A stretch of 64,000 bases of DNA from Demequina silvatica (GCF_000971215.1 NZ_BBMA01000005.1:1-64000); one strand, 5' to 3'. Shown: positions 25,279-35,295, counted from the first letter of the stretch. Numbers and translations are program-made. Notes: generated from the sequence alone by a model not told the origin.

Positions 25279-26523
25279 CTACGCGGCCGGACCCTGTGCC
25301 AAGGTGACCGTGGCGTCCCAGGCCTGACCGACGGTGTCCGTCCAGGTGATCGCGACGGAGTCCCCCGGCTCGAACTCCGCCAGCACGGCGGAGATCTCCG
25401 CGGCGCTGCCCACGGACACACCGTCCACCGAGGTGATGGTGTCGCCGGCGGCCAGGCCCGCGGTCTCGGCAGGGGTGCCGCCGTAGACGTACTCGATCTG
25501 CGCCTGCCCGGACACCGCGACGCCGAGCACCGCGGGGTAGCCGATGGTCGCGCCGTCGGAGGTGTCGCCGGACCGGATCTGCGCAGCGATGTCGAGCGCA
25601 TCGTCGATCGGGATGGCGAACGCCGTGACGTCGGCGCTGCCCGTCGAGGCGGCGGTGGTCATGCCGATGACCTCGCCCTCGCTGTCGAGCAGCGCGCCGC
25701 CCGAGTCGCCCGAGACCACGGCGGCGGAGAACTCGATCATGCCGTCGAGCGTCTCGCTCGCGGTGGTGAAGTCCGCGGAGGTGGTGACCGAGGACTCGAG
25801 CCCCGTCACCGAGCCGTCCGCCGCCATGAGCACGCCGCCGCCCGACGCGTTGCCCACCGCCGTGATGGCGTCGCCGGCGGTCACGCCGTCGTCGTCGATC
25901 GCGACCGTCGTGAGACCGGAGGCGCCGTCGAGCTGGAGGAGCGCGACGTCGTCGTCCGCGTCGGAGCCGATCACGGTGGCGGAGTAGGTCTCCCCCGTCG
26001 CGAGCGTGACGGTGATCTCCGTCGAGTCCTCGATGACGTGGTTGTTGGTGAGGACCAGGCCGTCGCTCGTGAGCACCATGCCCGTGCCGGCGGCCTCGCC
26101 CTGGTCGTAGCCGAGCACGGTGTCGATGAGCACCACGCCGGTGGACGCGTCGCTGTCCGCGACGGTCGCCTCCGCCTGGGTCGAGACGCCCGCGCCGTAC
26201 CCCGAGTCGCCGCCCGGGTAGCCGCCCTCGCCCGGCCACGTGCCGCCGTAGCCGGGGTCAGAGGGGACCTCGGTGGGCGCGTCGCCGAGCGCGGGCGTGT
26301 CCTCGAGTGCGGTGGAGTTGTCGACCGCCGCGGTCTCCTCCTCGGCGGTGACGGTGGCGGTGCCCGCGTCGGCGACGTTGACGCCGATCGCGACCCCGCC
26401 CAGCAGCAGGCCCGCGGCACCGAGCACGGTGCCCGCGCGGCGCAGCCCGGAGCGGCGGCGCGGCGGCTTCCACTCGATCACGGCCTGGCTCGAGGCGGGG
26501 GGCAGGTACGGGTCGTCGTGCAT
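25279..26523 (-). CDS. Membrane-anchored trypsin-like serine protease with PDZ domain (HtrA/DegP type)
   Basis: 414-aa protease. It has a cytoplasmic basic N-terminus and one TM segment (about 31-53). An acidic and Gly/Tyr-rich extracellular linker follows (about 60-115). The chymotrypsin-fold domain has catalytic His162 (TNNHVI), Asp192 (DDDVALL) and Ser274 (SGDSGGA). The C-terminal PDZ domain (about 325-410) includes GLAAGDTITSVDGVSVGS. The architecture is that of actinobacterial HtrA/PepD proteins that degrade or process envelope proteins. A dispersed-motif copy lies 3 bp beyond the stop codon. Confidence 0.9.
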   Translation of the reverse strand: MHDDPYLPPASSQAVIEWKPPRRRSGLRRAGTVLGAAGLLLGGVAIGVNVADAGTATVTAEEETAAVDNSTALEDTPALGDAPTEVPSDPGYGGTWPGEGGYPGGDSGYGAGVSTQAEATVADSDASTGVVLIDTVLGYDQGEAAGTGMVLTSDGLVLTNNHVIEDSTEITVTLATGETYSATVIGSDADDDVALLQLDGASGLTTVAIDDDGVTAGDAITAVGNASGGGVLMAADGSVTGLESSVTTSADFTTASETLDGMIEFSAAVVSGDSGGALLDSEGEVIGMTTAASTGSADVTAFAIPIDDALDIAAQIRSGDTSDGATIGYPAVLGVAVSGQAQIEYVYGGTPAETAGLAAGDTITSVDGVSVGSAAEISAVLAEFEPGDSVAITWTDTVGQAWDATVTLAQGPAA

Positions 26524-26802
26524 CGCAGTCTCCTTGGATGAGGTCCTGCCACTACCTCATCGCGCGGAGCCGGGACCCGACTGGGAGGAACCAGGGAGAA
26601 TGCTGAGAACGGCGGCCGGAGCGCCTGGGCGACTCCTCGCCAGGCTGGGGGGCAACTGGCGAGGAGCCGCGTCCTCAACGTACGAGCACACTCCTGCGCA
26701 TCCGCGAAGCCACGCTGGCCGTGTCGGGCGATTCGTCTGAGATCGCAGGATTCGTGCGCTCCTCCGCGAGCGGGTGCGCCAACGATGCGCACGGTTCGTG
26801 CG

Positions 26803-27729
26803 TCACGCCCCGTCGAGGCCCCGGATGCGGAAGGCCGCGGCGACGCGCCCGCCCGGCGGCACCACCAGGAGGTCCCGCGCCGAGTTCAGCGCGTCCGGCG
26901 GGCAGGTCATCGGCTCGATCGCGACGCCGGCCCGCGGCGGCCCCACGCTCGGCTCGTCCGCCGTGTACGCATGGAGCCAGCGGTACGCGCCGTCCACCGC
27001 CAGCTCGACCCCCTCGCCCCCGGGCGCCGTGAGCCGCGCCCTCGCCCAACCGTCGGCGTCGCGGCGCAGCGCGGTGAAGGCGTGGTTGAGGCGTGCCGGC
27101 CCGATGGCACGGGGTTCGCGGAAGTCGAGCGACCCTCCGTCGTGCCGGGCGACGGGGACGATGCGCTGGGGCAGCAGGCGGTCGGGCGTCACCAGCATCG
27201 CCTCGCGTGCCGGGAGGCGGAGCGCCCAGTCGTCGACCGCCCGCTCCGCGGGGAGCCCGGCGAGCAGGTACGGGTGCACGCCGAGCCCGAGCGGCGCGCT
27301 CGTGTCGGACAGGTTCCGCGCCTCGACCTCGTGGGTCAGTCCGCCCGCGTCGACGGCGACAGCGACGGTGACCGCGAGCCGCCACGGGTAGCCGTCGCTC
27401 GGCTCGAGGGTCGCCGCGAGGACCACCCGGTCCGCGCCGCGGTCGAGGAGCGCGAAGGGCAGGTTCGCGACCAGGCCGTGGTTCGCGGTCCGGCGCGCCG
27501 GCTCGTCGATGGGGAGACGATGCGTGCGTCCGGCGAACGCGTACGTCCCGTCGGCGGTCCGGTTGGGCCACGGCGCCAGCAGCGCCCCGCGCATGTCGGG
27601 ACGCTCCTCGCCCGCTCCGAAGGGGACCACCAGGTCCCGCCCGCGGTACCGGAGCCGTCGCAGGGTCGCACCGATGCCCGCGACGGACGCCTCGTAGCCA
27701 CCCGCGGCGATCACGTGCTGGTCACTCAC
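26803..27729 (-). CDS. galM: Aldose 1-epimerase
   Basis: 308-aa beta-sandwich mutarotase interconverting sugar anomers. Characteristic segments: an early N-R substrate site PWPNRTADGTYAFAGRTHRLPIDE, the active-site His in TANHGLV (about residue 84), LGLGVHPYLL (second His), and AVDGAYRWLHAYTADEP with a late catalytic Glu in GVAIEPMTCPPDA. Its start lies 8 bp inside the upstream DUF5107 gene, so the two are co-translated; it probably serves the same sugar pathway. Confidence 0.88.
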   Translation of the reverse strand: MSDQHVIAAGGYEASVAGIGATLRRLRYRGRDLVVPFGAGEERPDMRGALLAPWPNRTADGTYAFAGRTHRLPIDEPARRTANHGLVANLPFALLDRGADRVVLAATLEPSDGYPWRLAVTVAVAVDAGGLTHEVEARNLSDTSAPLGLGVHPYLLAGLPAERAVDDWALRLPAREAMLVTPDRLLPQRIVPVARHDGGSLDFREPRAIGPARLNHAFTALRRDADGWARARLTAPGGEGVELAVDGAYRWLHAYTADEPSVGPPRAGVAIEPMTCPPDALNSARDLLVVPPGGRVAAAFRIRGLDGA

Positions 27730-30646
27730 GGGCGAACAGGAGCAGCTCGGGCAGGCTGGTCGCGAAGTAGTCGGTGACGCCGTCCTCGCGCACGGGAGCC
27801 GGCGGCGCGTAGCGCGCCCATGCCTCGCCCAGGCTCGCGGGCGGGTCCGTCACGTCGAGGCCGAGCGCGGCATGCGTGCGGTCCCAGGCGGCGAGCGCGC
27901 GGCCCTCACCGCCCTCCCACGGGTGGAACGCGCGCGAGGTGAGGATGGCGAGCGCCTCCGTGGCCCGCCCCTCAGCCACGAGCAGCTCCACGTACTCGAT
28001 GGTGAGGTCGTCGCGCGTAAGCACCAGGGCCTCGACCTGCTCGAGCATCGCGAGCCGGTCGGCGGAGGTGTGGCCCAGCCGCGACGCGAGCTGGTCGCGC
28101 TCGAACAGCAGCCGCGCGTCGTCCGGCGCCACGGCGAGCGCCTGCGCGTAGCGCTCCCACGCGAGCGCGTCGTCGTGCGCGACGTTGTACGCGACCAGGC
28201 CGGCGTTGCGCAGGAGCACCGGATCCTCGAGGCCCAGCGCGATGGCGGCCTCCCAAAGCGCGCCCGCCTCGTCCCGACGGTCGACGTCGTAGAGCAGCAT
28301 GCCCAGGAGCGAGCGGGCGACCGCGTCGTCGGCGTCCGCGGCGACGGCCGCCTCGAGCGCGTCGAGGGCGTCGAGCCCCGCGGGGAAGGCGAGCGTCCGG
28401 TCCGCGCGGCGCGCCGCCTCGCGGCGCGCCGCGGCCTCGGCGGTCCGTCCCGCGCCGTCAAGCATCGCGGCGGCCAGGTAGTGCGCCACGGGCCGGACGT
28501 TGCCCGCCCCCGTGACCGGCGCCGCGACGGCGGCGTCGAGAGCGGCGAGCGCGCCGTCCACGTCGCCCGCCTTCGCGAGGTCCAGCGCGACGTCGACCAG
28601 GGTCCCCGGGTCCGTCGCGACCTCCCGGCCGGCGAGCACCCGCAGGGTCGCGTCGAGGAGATCGGACCCGAGCGCGAGGTCGAGCACGCGGGCGGCCTCC
28701 GCCTCCCTGCCGAGCCGCCGCAGCACGATCGCCCGCACCGCCGCACGGCGTGCGTCGTGCCCCACCACCCCGTCGAGCGTGTCGAGGACCCGCAGCGCGG
28801 CGCGGTTGCGGCCGCCTCGCGCGAGCAGCCGTGCGAGCTCGAGCCCGGCCGCCGGCGCCCACGTGCCGTCCCAGCCCGCCTTCCCGAAGGCCCGCTCCGC
28901 CTCGTCAAGCCGGCCCAGTCGCGTCAGCGACAGGCCTGCCAGGTAGAACGCCTCCGCGTCGGTGGGGTTGGCGTTGCGGCGCGTGAGGCGGGCGAGCGCC
29001 CGCTCGACGCGGTCGAGCGCCTCCCCGTACCGCCCGGACCGGTAGAGCCGGTCCGCCACCGCGAGCAGCGTGGGGACGTGGCCCGGGTCGCGGCGCAGCG
29101 CCTCGTCCCAGTACCGCAGCGGCGACCGGGTCGGGTGGCGGTACTGCGCGAGGTGCAGCCCCGTGAGGTAGAGCTCCTCGACGCTCGCGGTGCGGGCCGG
29201 CGACGGCGGCTCCTCGGCGACCCAGGGCTCCTCGTCGGGCGCCGCCGCGGGCTCCCAGCGCACCAGCAGGGCTCCGGCCGCGTCGCGCAGCTCGAAGGCG
29301 GCGTCCGCGCGGGCCACCGCGGCCTCCAGCGTCCCCACCTCGCCCGGGACGAGGTCGATCACGCGCTCCGCCGCCACCGTCCCGCCGCGGAGCATGCGCG
29401 CCACCGCCCCCCGCTGGGGCGAGGTGACCGCGAAGGCGGCCACCGCATCGTCCCCTCCGGAGACGTTCACCACCGCGTCGGGCGTGGCCTGGTGCGCGGG
29501 TCCGATCGCGGGGATCGGGAACCAGTGCTGCGTGAAGACCTTGGTCTCGCCGGGCAGCAGCCAGCTGAAGTCCGGCTGGTTGTCGGTGTAGACGCCTGCC
29601 ATGAGCTCGACGTACGGGCCGTCGCCGTCCGTCAGCTGACCGTCCCACGCATGCCCGAACGGGGCGTCGCCCCAGGTCCACTGCTTCTTGCCGGACGACA
29701 GGCGGCGCTCGGCCCAGTGGACGAAGCCCGCGCCGGCGGTGTGGTCGTAGCCGCCGAAGAAGTCCTGTTGCGAGTCGACGATCATGTACGAGGTCGGGAC
29801 CGGGATGTTGCGGTACCAGTCGAGCCGGTCCGCCCCGGGACGCTCGGCCGCGAGCGCCGGATAGTCGACGTTGTAGTACGGCCGGTCCGCGGCCGGGAAC
29901 GCGGTGAGGGCGCGCCGCGCGTGGTCGGCGACGTAGCGGACGTCCTCCGGGAAGAACGACTGGTAGCCGTCGTGGACCCGTGCGGCCACGTTCGCCCACC
30001 ACAGGAAGGTCTGCCGCTCGCTCGAGCGGTTGTGCACGCGCACCACCAGCTCGACCACGGAGCTGTCGGGCCGGAGCCGGATGCCGTGCTGCGCGGACAT
30101 GCGCGCGAACGGGTCGTGGTCGTGGCACCACACGGTGACGGCGCCGTCCGCGCCCGTCTCGATCGCCGTCTCGACGGCCAGGTACGTGGCGGGCCGGTGG
30201 TGCTGGGGCCAGTTGAACTCCACGCCGCCGCTGATCCACGGCCCCGCGAGGCCCACCAGCGCGGGCTTGATCACGTTGTTGCGGTAGAAGAAGTCGTAGC
30301 CGGTGGTCTTGTCGTAGCCCACGTGGATCCGACCGCCCAGCTCGGGAAGGACCATGAGCCGCACGTACGCGTTCTCGAGGTGGACGGCCCGCCAGTCGCG
30401 GGTCACGGCGGTGTCCGCGACCGACTCGGTGAACGGCAGCGGGTACACCTTGCCGCTCGACCCCTGGTAGACGCGTCGGTCCAGGTACATGGGGTACGGG
30501 CTGGGCTCCCCCGCCTCGTAGGTGCGGATGGGCACGGGCTGCTCCCACGCCACGGCGCCGCCGGCCTCGAGCGCGGCGGCCAGGTGTGCGGGGGCGTCGG
30601 GGAGGACGATTCGCGCCTCATCGTGCTGAGCGTCGTTGCCGGTCAT
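27722..30646 (-). CDS. DUF5107 domain protein with TPR repeats
   Basis: 974-aa protein. Residues about 30-400 match the DUF5107 type sandwich (SGKVYPLPFTESV, RVLPELGGRIHVGYDKTTGYDFFYRNNVIKPALVG in part, GPWISGGVEFNWPQHHRPAT, WGDAPFGHAW), which resembles galactose-mutarotase-like/glycosidase sandwich folds. From about residue 480 it becomes Ala/Leu/Arg-rich helices with 34-residue TPR-like periodicity (AFYLAGLSLTRLGRLDEAERAF, LLRNAGLVAYNVAHDDALAWERYAQAL). No signal peptide. It sits in a carbohydrate locus with galM, a cellulase-like enzyme, an AraC regulator and GH35. A role in sugar-chain hydrolysis or recognition is inferred; activity is not established by sequence. Confidence 0.82.
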   Translation of the reverse strand: MTGNDAQHDEARIVLPDAPAHLAAALEAGGAVAWEQPVPIRTYEAGEPSPYPMYLDRRVYQGSSGKVYPLPFTESVADTAVTRDWRAVHLENAYVRLMVLPELGGRIHVGYDKTTGYDFFYRNNVIKPALVGLAGPWISGGVEFNWPQHHRPATYLAVETAIETGADGAVTVWCHDHDPFARMSAQHGIRLRPDSSVVELVVRVHNRSSERQTFLWWANVAARVHDGYQSFFPEDVRYVADHARRALTAFPAADRPYYNVDYPALAAERPGADRLDWYRNIPVPTSYMIVDSQQDFFGGYDHTAGAGFVHWAERRLSSGKKQWTWGDAPFGHAWDGQLTDGDGPYVELMAGVYTDNQPDFSWLLPGETKVFTQHWFPIPAIGPAHQATPDAVVNVSGGDDAVAAFAVTSPQRGAVARMLRGGTVAAERVIDLVPGEVGTLEAAVARADAAFELRDAAGALLVRWEPAAAPDEEPWVAEEPPSPARTASVEELYLTGLHLAQYRHPTRSPLRYWDEALRRDPGHVPTLLAVADRLYRSGRYGEALDRVERALARLTRRNANPTDAEAFYLAGLSLTRLGRLDEAERAFGKAGWDGTWAPAAGLELARLLARGGRNRAALRVLDTLDGVVGHDARRAAVRAIVLRRLGREAEAARVLDLALGSDLLDATLRVLAGREVATDPGTLVDVALDLAKAGDVDGALAALDAAVAAPVTGAGNVRPVAHYLAAAMLDGAGRTAEAAARREAARRADRTLAFPAGLDALDALEAAVAADADDAVARSLLGMLLYDVDRRDEAGALWEAAIALGLEDPVLLRNAGLVAYNVAHDDALAWERYAQALAVAPDDARLLFERDQLASRLGHTSADRLAMLEQVEALVLTRDDLTIEYVELLVAEGRATEALAILTSRAFHPWEGGEGRALAAWDRTHAALGLDVTDPPASLGEAWARYAPPAPVREDGVTDYFATSLPELLLFARE

Positions 30647-30768
30647 GACTGCAACCTAGGCGCGCGCACGCGCCCCACCCATGGGCGTTCGCGTGCCCGG
30701 CATGGACGAAGCGACGATGCGCGGGCCGGGTCGCGCGCGCGGCCGCACCTGTCGCCTAGCCTCGGCTT

Positions 30769-31974
30769 GTGCCGACCGCCGACGACCGCCTCGCGATCTC
30801 CCTGTGGGACTTCTCCTGGTACACCCGCGCCGCCGACGCGTACGCCGACCTCGACGCCGCCGTCGCGCAGGCGGTCGAGCGCGGCTACAACGCCCTGCGC
30901 ATCTGCGCCGCGCCGCTCTACCTCGCCGGCGGCCACGGCCTCCCCGAGACCCTCACGCTCACCGGCATGGGCGCGGGGCGGGGCGCCGGCACCCGCTGGT
31001 ACGACGTCCGCACGCCCGCGACGGTGGATCTGCACGCGCGCCTGTTTGCGCTGCTCGAGGCCGCCGCACGCCGCGGCGTGCGGATCATCCTGTCGAGCTG
31101 GGAGCACCAGCAGTCCCCCGCCTTCGCCGCGGACCATCGCTGGTGGCGCGCGATCGACGCGGTGCCGCTCGAGGACCGGCTCCGGCGCCTCGCGTCGGCC
31201 ACGTCCGTCCTGCTCGGCGAGATCCGCGCGGCCGGTCTGCTCGACACGGTCGCGTTCGTCGAGCTGCACAACGAGGTCGACTTCTCCCGCGTGCCCGCGA
31301 GCCCGGACGCGATCGACGAGGCGATCGCGCTGGTGACGCGCGACCACCCCGACGTGCCGGCCACCGTGAGCTACGGCAGGCCCCCGCACCTCGACATGGG
31401 CTCGCTGCCGCGCGGCCTCCAGGTGGGCCAGTTCCACGTGTACGCGTACGGCGTGCTCGACGCGTTGCAGCGGCGCATCGACGTGCGCGACACCGGCAGC
31501 GAGGGCTTCCCCAACGCCGCGCTGACGGCGCTGCTGCGCGACGACGCGCCGTCGGTCGAGGAGTACGGCCGGCCCGAGCCGTGGCGCCTCGAGGCGACGG
31601 TGGTGACGGATCAGATGCTCTACACCTACGACCACGTCGACCCCGAGCGTTGGGACCTCTGGCTCTACGACCACTACGGCGAGTACCGCGCGCTCATGCA
31701 CCAGGAGATCCGCTCGCGCGTGCGGGCGATCGGCGCGTGGGCGCGACGCGCGGACGTGCCCTTCGTGATCGGCGAGGGCTGGGTCGGGTACACGCCGCTC
31801 GCCAGCACGTTCGAGGACGGGCCCGTGGGCAAGGACCTCGCGGAGGCCGGCATCACGGAGGCGGTCGAGCAGGGCGCGTGGGGCGCGGTGCCCACCTCCA
31901 ACGCGGCGCCTCACCACCCGCTGTGGGCCGACGTCGCCTGGCAGCGTCGCGCGACCGCCATGATCCGCGGGTAG
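30769..31974 (+). CDS. Cellulase-like family protein (GH clan A type TIM barrel)
   Basis: 401-aa protein without signal peptide, with the pattern of clan-A glycosidases: N-terminal ISLWDFSWYTR, an acid/base candidate Glu in VAFVELHNEVDF (about residue 167), and a nucleophile candidate Glu in PFVIGEGWVGYT (about residue 335). It resembles the sugar-binding cellulase-like family (PF12876). The start is the GTG at 30769; no strong ribosome site. Divergent from the DUF5107 gene and convergent with the AraC gene. Substrate unknown, possibly a galactoside given its neighbours. Confidence 0.78.
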   Translation: MPTADDRLAISLWDFSWYTRAADAYADLDAAVAQAVERGYNALRICAAPLYLAGGHGLPETLTLTGMGAGRGAGTRWYDVRTPATVDLHARLFALLEAAARRGVRIILSSWEHQQSPAFAADHRWWRAIDAVPLEDRLRRLASATSVLLGEIRAAGLLDTVAFVELHNEVDFSRVPASPDAIDEAIALVTRDHPDVPATVSYGRPPHLDMGSLPRGLQVGQFHVYAYGVLDALQRRIDVRDTGSEGFPNAALTALLRDDAPSVEEYGRPEPWRLEATVVTDQMLYTYDHVDPERWDLWLYDHYGEYRALMHQEIRSRVRAIGAWARRADVPFVIGEGWVGYTPLASTFEDGPVGKDLAEAGITEAVEQGAWGAVPTSNAAPHHPLWADVAWQRRATAMIRG

Positions 31975-31977
31975 CGC

Positions 31978-32871
31978 TCAGCCCTTGCGCAGCTCGCGGT
32001 ACTCGCTGGGGCTCATCTCGTGCGCCTTGCGGAACTGGCGCGAGAAGTACAGCGGGTCCGGGTACCCGACCGCGGACGCGACGTCCGCGATCCTCATCGG
32101 GGTCGAGTCGAGCAGCTGGCGCGCGGCCGCCATGCGCCGGCCGGTCACGTACGCGAGCACCCCGGAGCCCGTCGCGCCGCGGAACAGCGCGGAGAGATGC
32201 GACGCGGACACGCCCACCATCGCGGCGAGGTCCGTCACCCTGATCGACCCGTCGAAGCGCTCGTCGATGTAGCGCATCGCGCGTCCGAGCGGGTCGCCGC
32301 GTTCGGGCATCGCGCGGTCCACCGCGACCTGCGTGAGCAGCTTCCACGCGCACCCCGCAGCGCCCACCAGCTGCGCCGCCGCAACCGACCGCTCGAGCGT
32401 GGTGACCATCTCCTCGAGGAGCGCGACCGCGCGCTCGGGATGGCGCAGGGACGCCACGGGCCGCTCGAGGGTGAGGCCGGTGGCCGCCACCAGCTCCGCG
32501 ACGTCGGTGCCGCGCAGGTGGCACCACCAGATGGTCCACGGCGCCGCCTCGGACGCGCCGTAGCGATGCGGCACCCCGCCGGGGATGACGGCGACCGCGC
32601 CGGCCCCCACTCCGGTGCGCACGCCGGCGACCTCGACCCACCCGGAGCCGCTCACGCACAGGATCACGATGGTCTCGGCGACGCCGTGCGGGCGGCTGCG
32701 CGCGTGGAACCGGGCCGCGGGGAAGAACCCCGCGTCGGTGACCACCAGGCGTCGGGTCACGGGGCCGCGGAGCGCCTCGGTGACGCGCGCCCGCTCGACC
32801 ACGTGCATCCGCTGATGCACGAACCCGTCGACCTGCTCCACGGGGCCATCGTGCCAGGCCTCCCCCGTCAC
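31978..32871 (-). CDS. AraC family transcriptional regulator
   Basis: 297-aa regulator: N-terminal cupin-like sugar-sensing domain (FFPAARFHARSRPHG, VAVIPGGVPHRYG) and C-terminal double helix-turn-helix (about 190-290), including VTDLAAMVGVSASHLSALFRGATG and IADVASAVGYPDPLYFSRQFRKAHEMSPSEYR. The GTG start at 32871 overlaps the GH35 stop (GTGA), implying coupling; an internal GTG at 32841 is possible. It probably activates the GH35/cellulase-like/DUF5107 genes in response to a sugar. Confidence 0.87.
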   Translation of the reverse strand: MTGEAWHDGPVEQVDGFVHQRMHVVERARVTEALRGPVTRRLVVTDAGFFPAARFHARSRPHGVAETIVILCVSGSGWVEVAGVRTGVGAGAVAVIPGGVPHRYGASEAAPWTIWWCHLRGTDVAELVAATGLTLERPVASLRHPERAVALLEEMVTTLERSVAAAQLVGAAGCAWKLLTQVAVDRAMPERGDPLGRAMRYIDERFDGSIRVTDLAAMVGVSASHLSALFRGATGSGVLAYVTGRRMAAARQLLDSTPMRIADVASAVGYPDPLYFSRQFRKAHEMSPSEYRELRKG

Positions 32872-35153
32872 GCCAGCGCGATCGTCACCACGGGTCGCGC
32901 CATCGCCGAGCGCAGCTCGAGCACGGGCGCGCCGCCCGCGGGCCGGACGCGGCTGTCGACGTGCACGCCGGCGGAGGGGTTCCACGCGAACGCGCGCAGC
33001 GTGAGGCCGTGGGCGCGGATGGCGTCGCGGTGCGGCAGGAGGTCCACCTCGAGGCGCCGCCCGGACCAGAACTGGTCCGCGAGGAGCGCGTCGCCCGCGG
33101 ACAGCCGGAGCGCGTCCCCGGTCCAGTCGAGCTCGAGCATCAGCTGCTCGACGCCCTCGAACCACGCGTCCTCGACGGCGAGCGAGACCGGCTCGAGCGC
33201 GGCGAAGTCCGCGTCGGTGGGCGCGGAGAGGCGCCCGGAACGGGGGTCGGTGCGCACGGGCGCGGTGACGGGCGCCGGCCGCGCGCCGAGCGCGACGGCG
33301 TGGGGCGCGTGGCCGCGCGGCACGGGGTGGCGGACTAACGGCCCCGCGGTGCCGCTGGCGTCGGTCGCGAGCGGCGGCAGCGCCAGCAGGGACGATGCGC
33401 GGGCCGGGGGCGCCACGCGGACGCCGGCGGCGTCGAACCACACCTCGCCGTCCCACAGCAGCACGGTGTCGCGGCCGTCGATCTCGCCTCGCCAGACCGT
33501 GTCCGCCTGCGCCGCGGTGAGGAACACCAGATCCGTGTCGCCGACCGTGACCACGCAGCCGGGGCCGGGCGGACCCTCGGGGCGCATGATCTCGGTCGCG
33601 CCGTCGCGCTCGACCTGCAGCTCGACCTCGATCCCGTCCGACGCGGCGAACAGCACCACCGTGCGGCCATCCACCCGGAGCTCGGTGACGGGCTGAGCGG
33701 TCGCCGTGAGGGCGGGTATCGACCCGAAGGGCTGGCGCAGCGGCCAGACGGTCGCCGTGCCCGCCGGGACCCCGGTGGGCCGGGAGGGGACGGTGACCGC
33801 AGCATCGTCCATCAACACCTCGAAGGCGACCGCCTCGAGGTCGGGAAGCGGTGCGACGGCGGGTTGGTGGGTGTTGAGGAACAGGAAGCCGCGCGCGCCG
33901 TCGGCGCGGACGGACCAGCGGGGTCCGCCGTCCGTGGGCTCGGGGATGGTCGCAGGCAGGGGCGCCAGGGCGTGTCCCCACGAGCGCAGGAAGAGGTGCT
34001 GGCGGCGCAGCGCGTGGAAGTGCGGGCGCTGGCGGCCGTGGGCACTCAGCGGGGCGAAGAAGTCGTAGTCGCGGACGGGCACGTCGTTCGGGTAGCCGGT
34101 CGCGTGCGACTCCTGGGTGGGCGAGAGCGCCCCGATGGGGTGGGTGCCGCCGTGGTAGAGGTAGTAGCCCTGCCAGGCCGAGCCGGAGCCGAGCTTGGTG
34201 AGCGCGAGCGCGGCCACGTCCTCGGGATCGACGTGGGGGCGACGGTGGTACGCGACCGTCATCCCGCCGCCCAGCTCGCACGTCGCGTAGGGCCACGGGT
34301 CGCCCGCCCCGAGCGGCGCACCGTCCCCCACCACCGCGGCCTCGGCGCGCAGGTCGGCGCCCACGGTGAGGTCGTCGCGCACGGCGGAGAAGGTGAAGTG
34401 CGTCGCGCCGAACGCGGGCCATTCGACGTCGGACTCCTCCCAGAATCCGTCGGAGTAGCCGGCGTAGACGGGCAGGACCCCGCGCGGCGGGAGCTGCGCG
34501 CCACCCCAGCCGGTCGCGGTCCACAGGCTCGCGTGCATGCCCGCCTCCTCGGCGAGGCGGCGCAGGGTGGCGAGGTGGGTGGGCTGGTCGTAGAGCTCGT
34601 TGTCGACCTGGATGCCGATGACCGGCGCGTCGGCGTTGTCGGGTCCGTGGAAGAGCCCGCGGGTCTGCGCGGCGATGGCGGCGAACCAGAGCCGGACGTG
34701 GGCGAGGTAGGCGGGGTCGTCGGTCCGGTGGGCGATGGGCAGCGCCTGGAGCCAGTCGGGGAAGCCGCCGTTGCGCGTCTCGCCGTGGGCCCACGGGCCG
34801 ATGCGCAGGATCACCTTCAGCCCCACGCGGTGGGCGGTCTCGACGAAGGCACGCACGTCGCGGGCGCCGTCCCAGCGCAGGTCGCCCTCCGCCTCCTCGT
34901 GGAGGATCCACAGCAGGTAGGTCGCCACCACGTCGACGCCGCCGGCGCGCATCTTGCGCAGCTCGCGCTCCCACCGCTCGGGCAGGTCGCGGCTGAAGTG
35001 GTACTCCCCCATCACCGGGATCCACGGGACGCCCTCGCGCTCGAGGTGGGTGGTGGTGACGGTGATCGCGCCGCGCGTGCCGGCGGGGTCGCCCATGTCG
35101 AGCGGGGCGGGTGCCGCGGGCGCGGGTGCGTTCACGCGGAGCTGGTGGACCAT
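32868..35153 (-). CDS. Beta-galactosidase (GH35)
   Basis: 761-aa GH35 enzyme without signal peptide. TIM barrel at about residues 35-370 with the family opening IPVMGEYHFSRDLPERWERELRKMRAGGVDVV, WAHGETRNGGFPDWL, acid/base Glu186 in GIQVDNELYDQ, and nucleophile Glu293 in YATCELGGG. The C-terminal half is beta-rich. The start follows GAAGGAGGCGCC. First gene of a two-gene unit with the AraC regulator. Likely removes terminal beta-galactosyl residues from imported oligosaccharides; other GH35 activities are possible. Confidence 0.88.
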   Translation of the reverse strand: MVHQLRVNAPAPAAPAPLDMGDPAGTRGAITVTTTHLEREGVPWIPVMGEYHFSRDLPERWERELRKMRAGGVDVVATYLLWILHEEAEGDLRWDGARDVRAFVETAHRVGLKVILRIGPWAHGETRNGGFPDWLQALPIAHRTDDPAYLAHVRLWFAAIAAQTRGLFHGPDNADAPVIGIQVDNELYDQPTHLATLRRLAEEAGMHASLWTATGWGGAQLPPRGVLPVYAGYSDGFWEESDVEWPAFGATHFTFSAVRDDLTVGADLRAEAAVVGDGAPLGAGDPWPYATCELGGGMTVAYHRRPHVDPEDVAALALTKLGSGSAWQGYYLYHGGTHPIGALSPTQESHATGYPNDVPVRDYDFFAPLSAHGRQRPHFHALRRQHLFLRSWGHALAPLPATIPEPTDGGPRWSVRADGARGFLFLNTHQPAVAPLPDLEAVAFEVLMDDAAVTVPSRPTGVPAGTATVWPLRQPFGSIPALTATAQPVTELRVDGRTVVLFAASDGIEVELQVERDGATEIMRPEGPPGPGCVVTVGDTDLVFLTAAQADTVWRGEIDGRDTVLLWDGEVWFDAAGVRVAPPARASSLLALPPLATDASGTAGPLVRHPVPRGHAPHAVALGARPAPVTAPVRTDPRSGRLSAPTDADFAALEPVSLAVEDAWFEGVEQLMLELDWTGDALRLSAGDALLADQFWSGRRLEVDLLPHRDAIRAHGLTLRAFAWNPSAGVHVDSRVRPAGGAPVLELRSAMARPVVTIALA

Positions 35154-35295
35154 GGCGCCTCCTTCGGCCCTGGGGGTGCGACGGCGCACTCCGGGCGATC
35201 CCGTCACACGCTAGCGGCGCCGGCCTGCTCGGGCGGATGCCCGATCGCGCGGCCGCATGGACGGATCGCGTGTCGCGTGCGCGAGGCGCGCGGGG

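Noticed and set aside
27872..31336. A 1154-codon plus-strand reading frame opposite the DUF5107 gene
   Set aside because: Arg/Gly/Val-rich composition typical of antisense frames; it covers the well-supported DUF5107 gene and has no recognisable domain.
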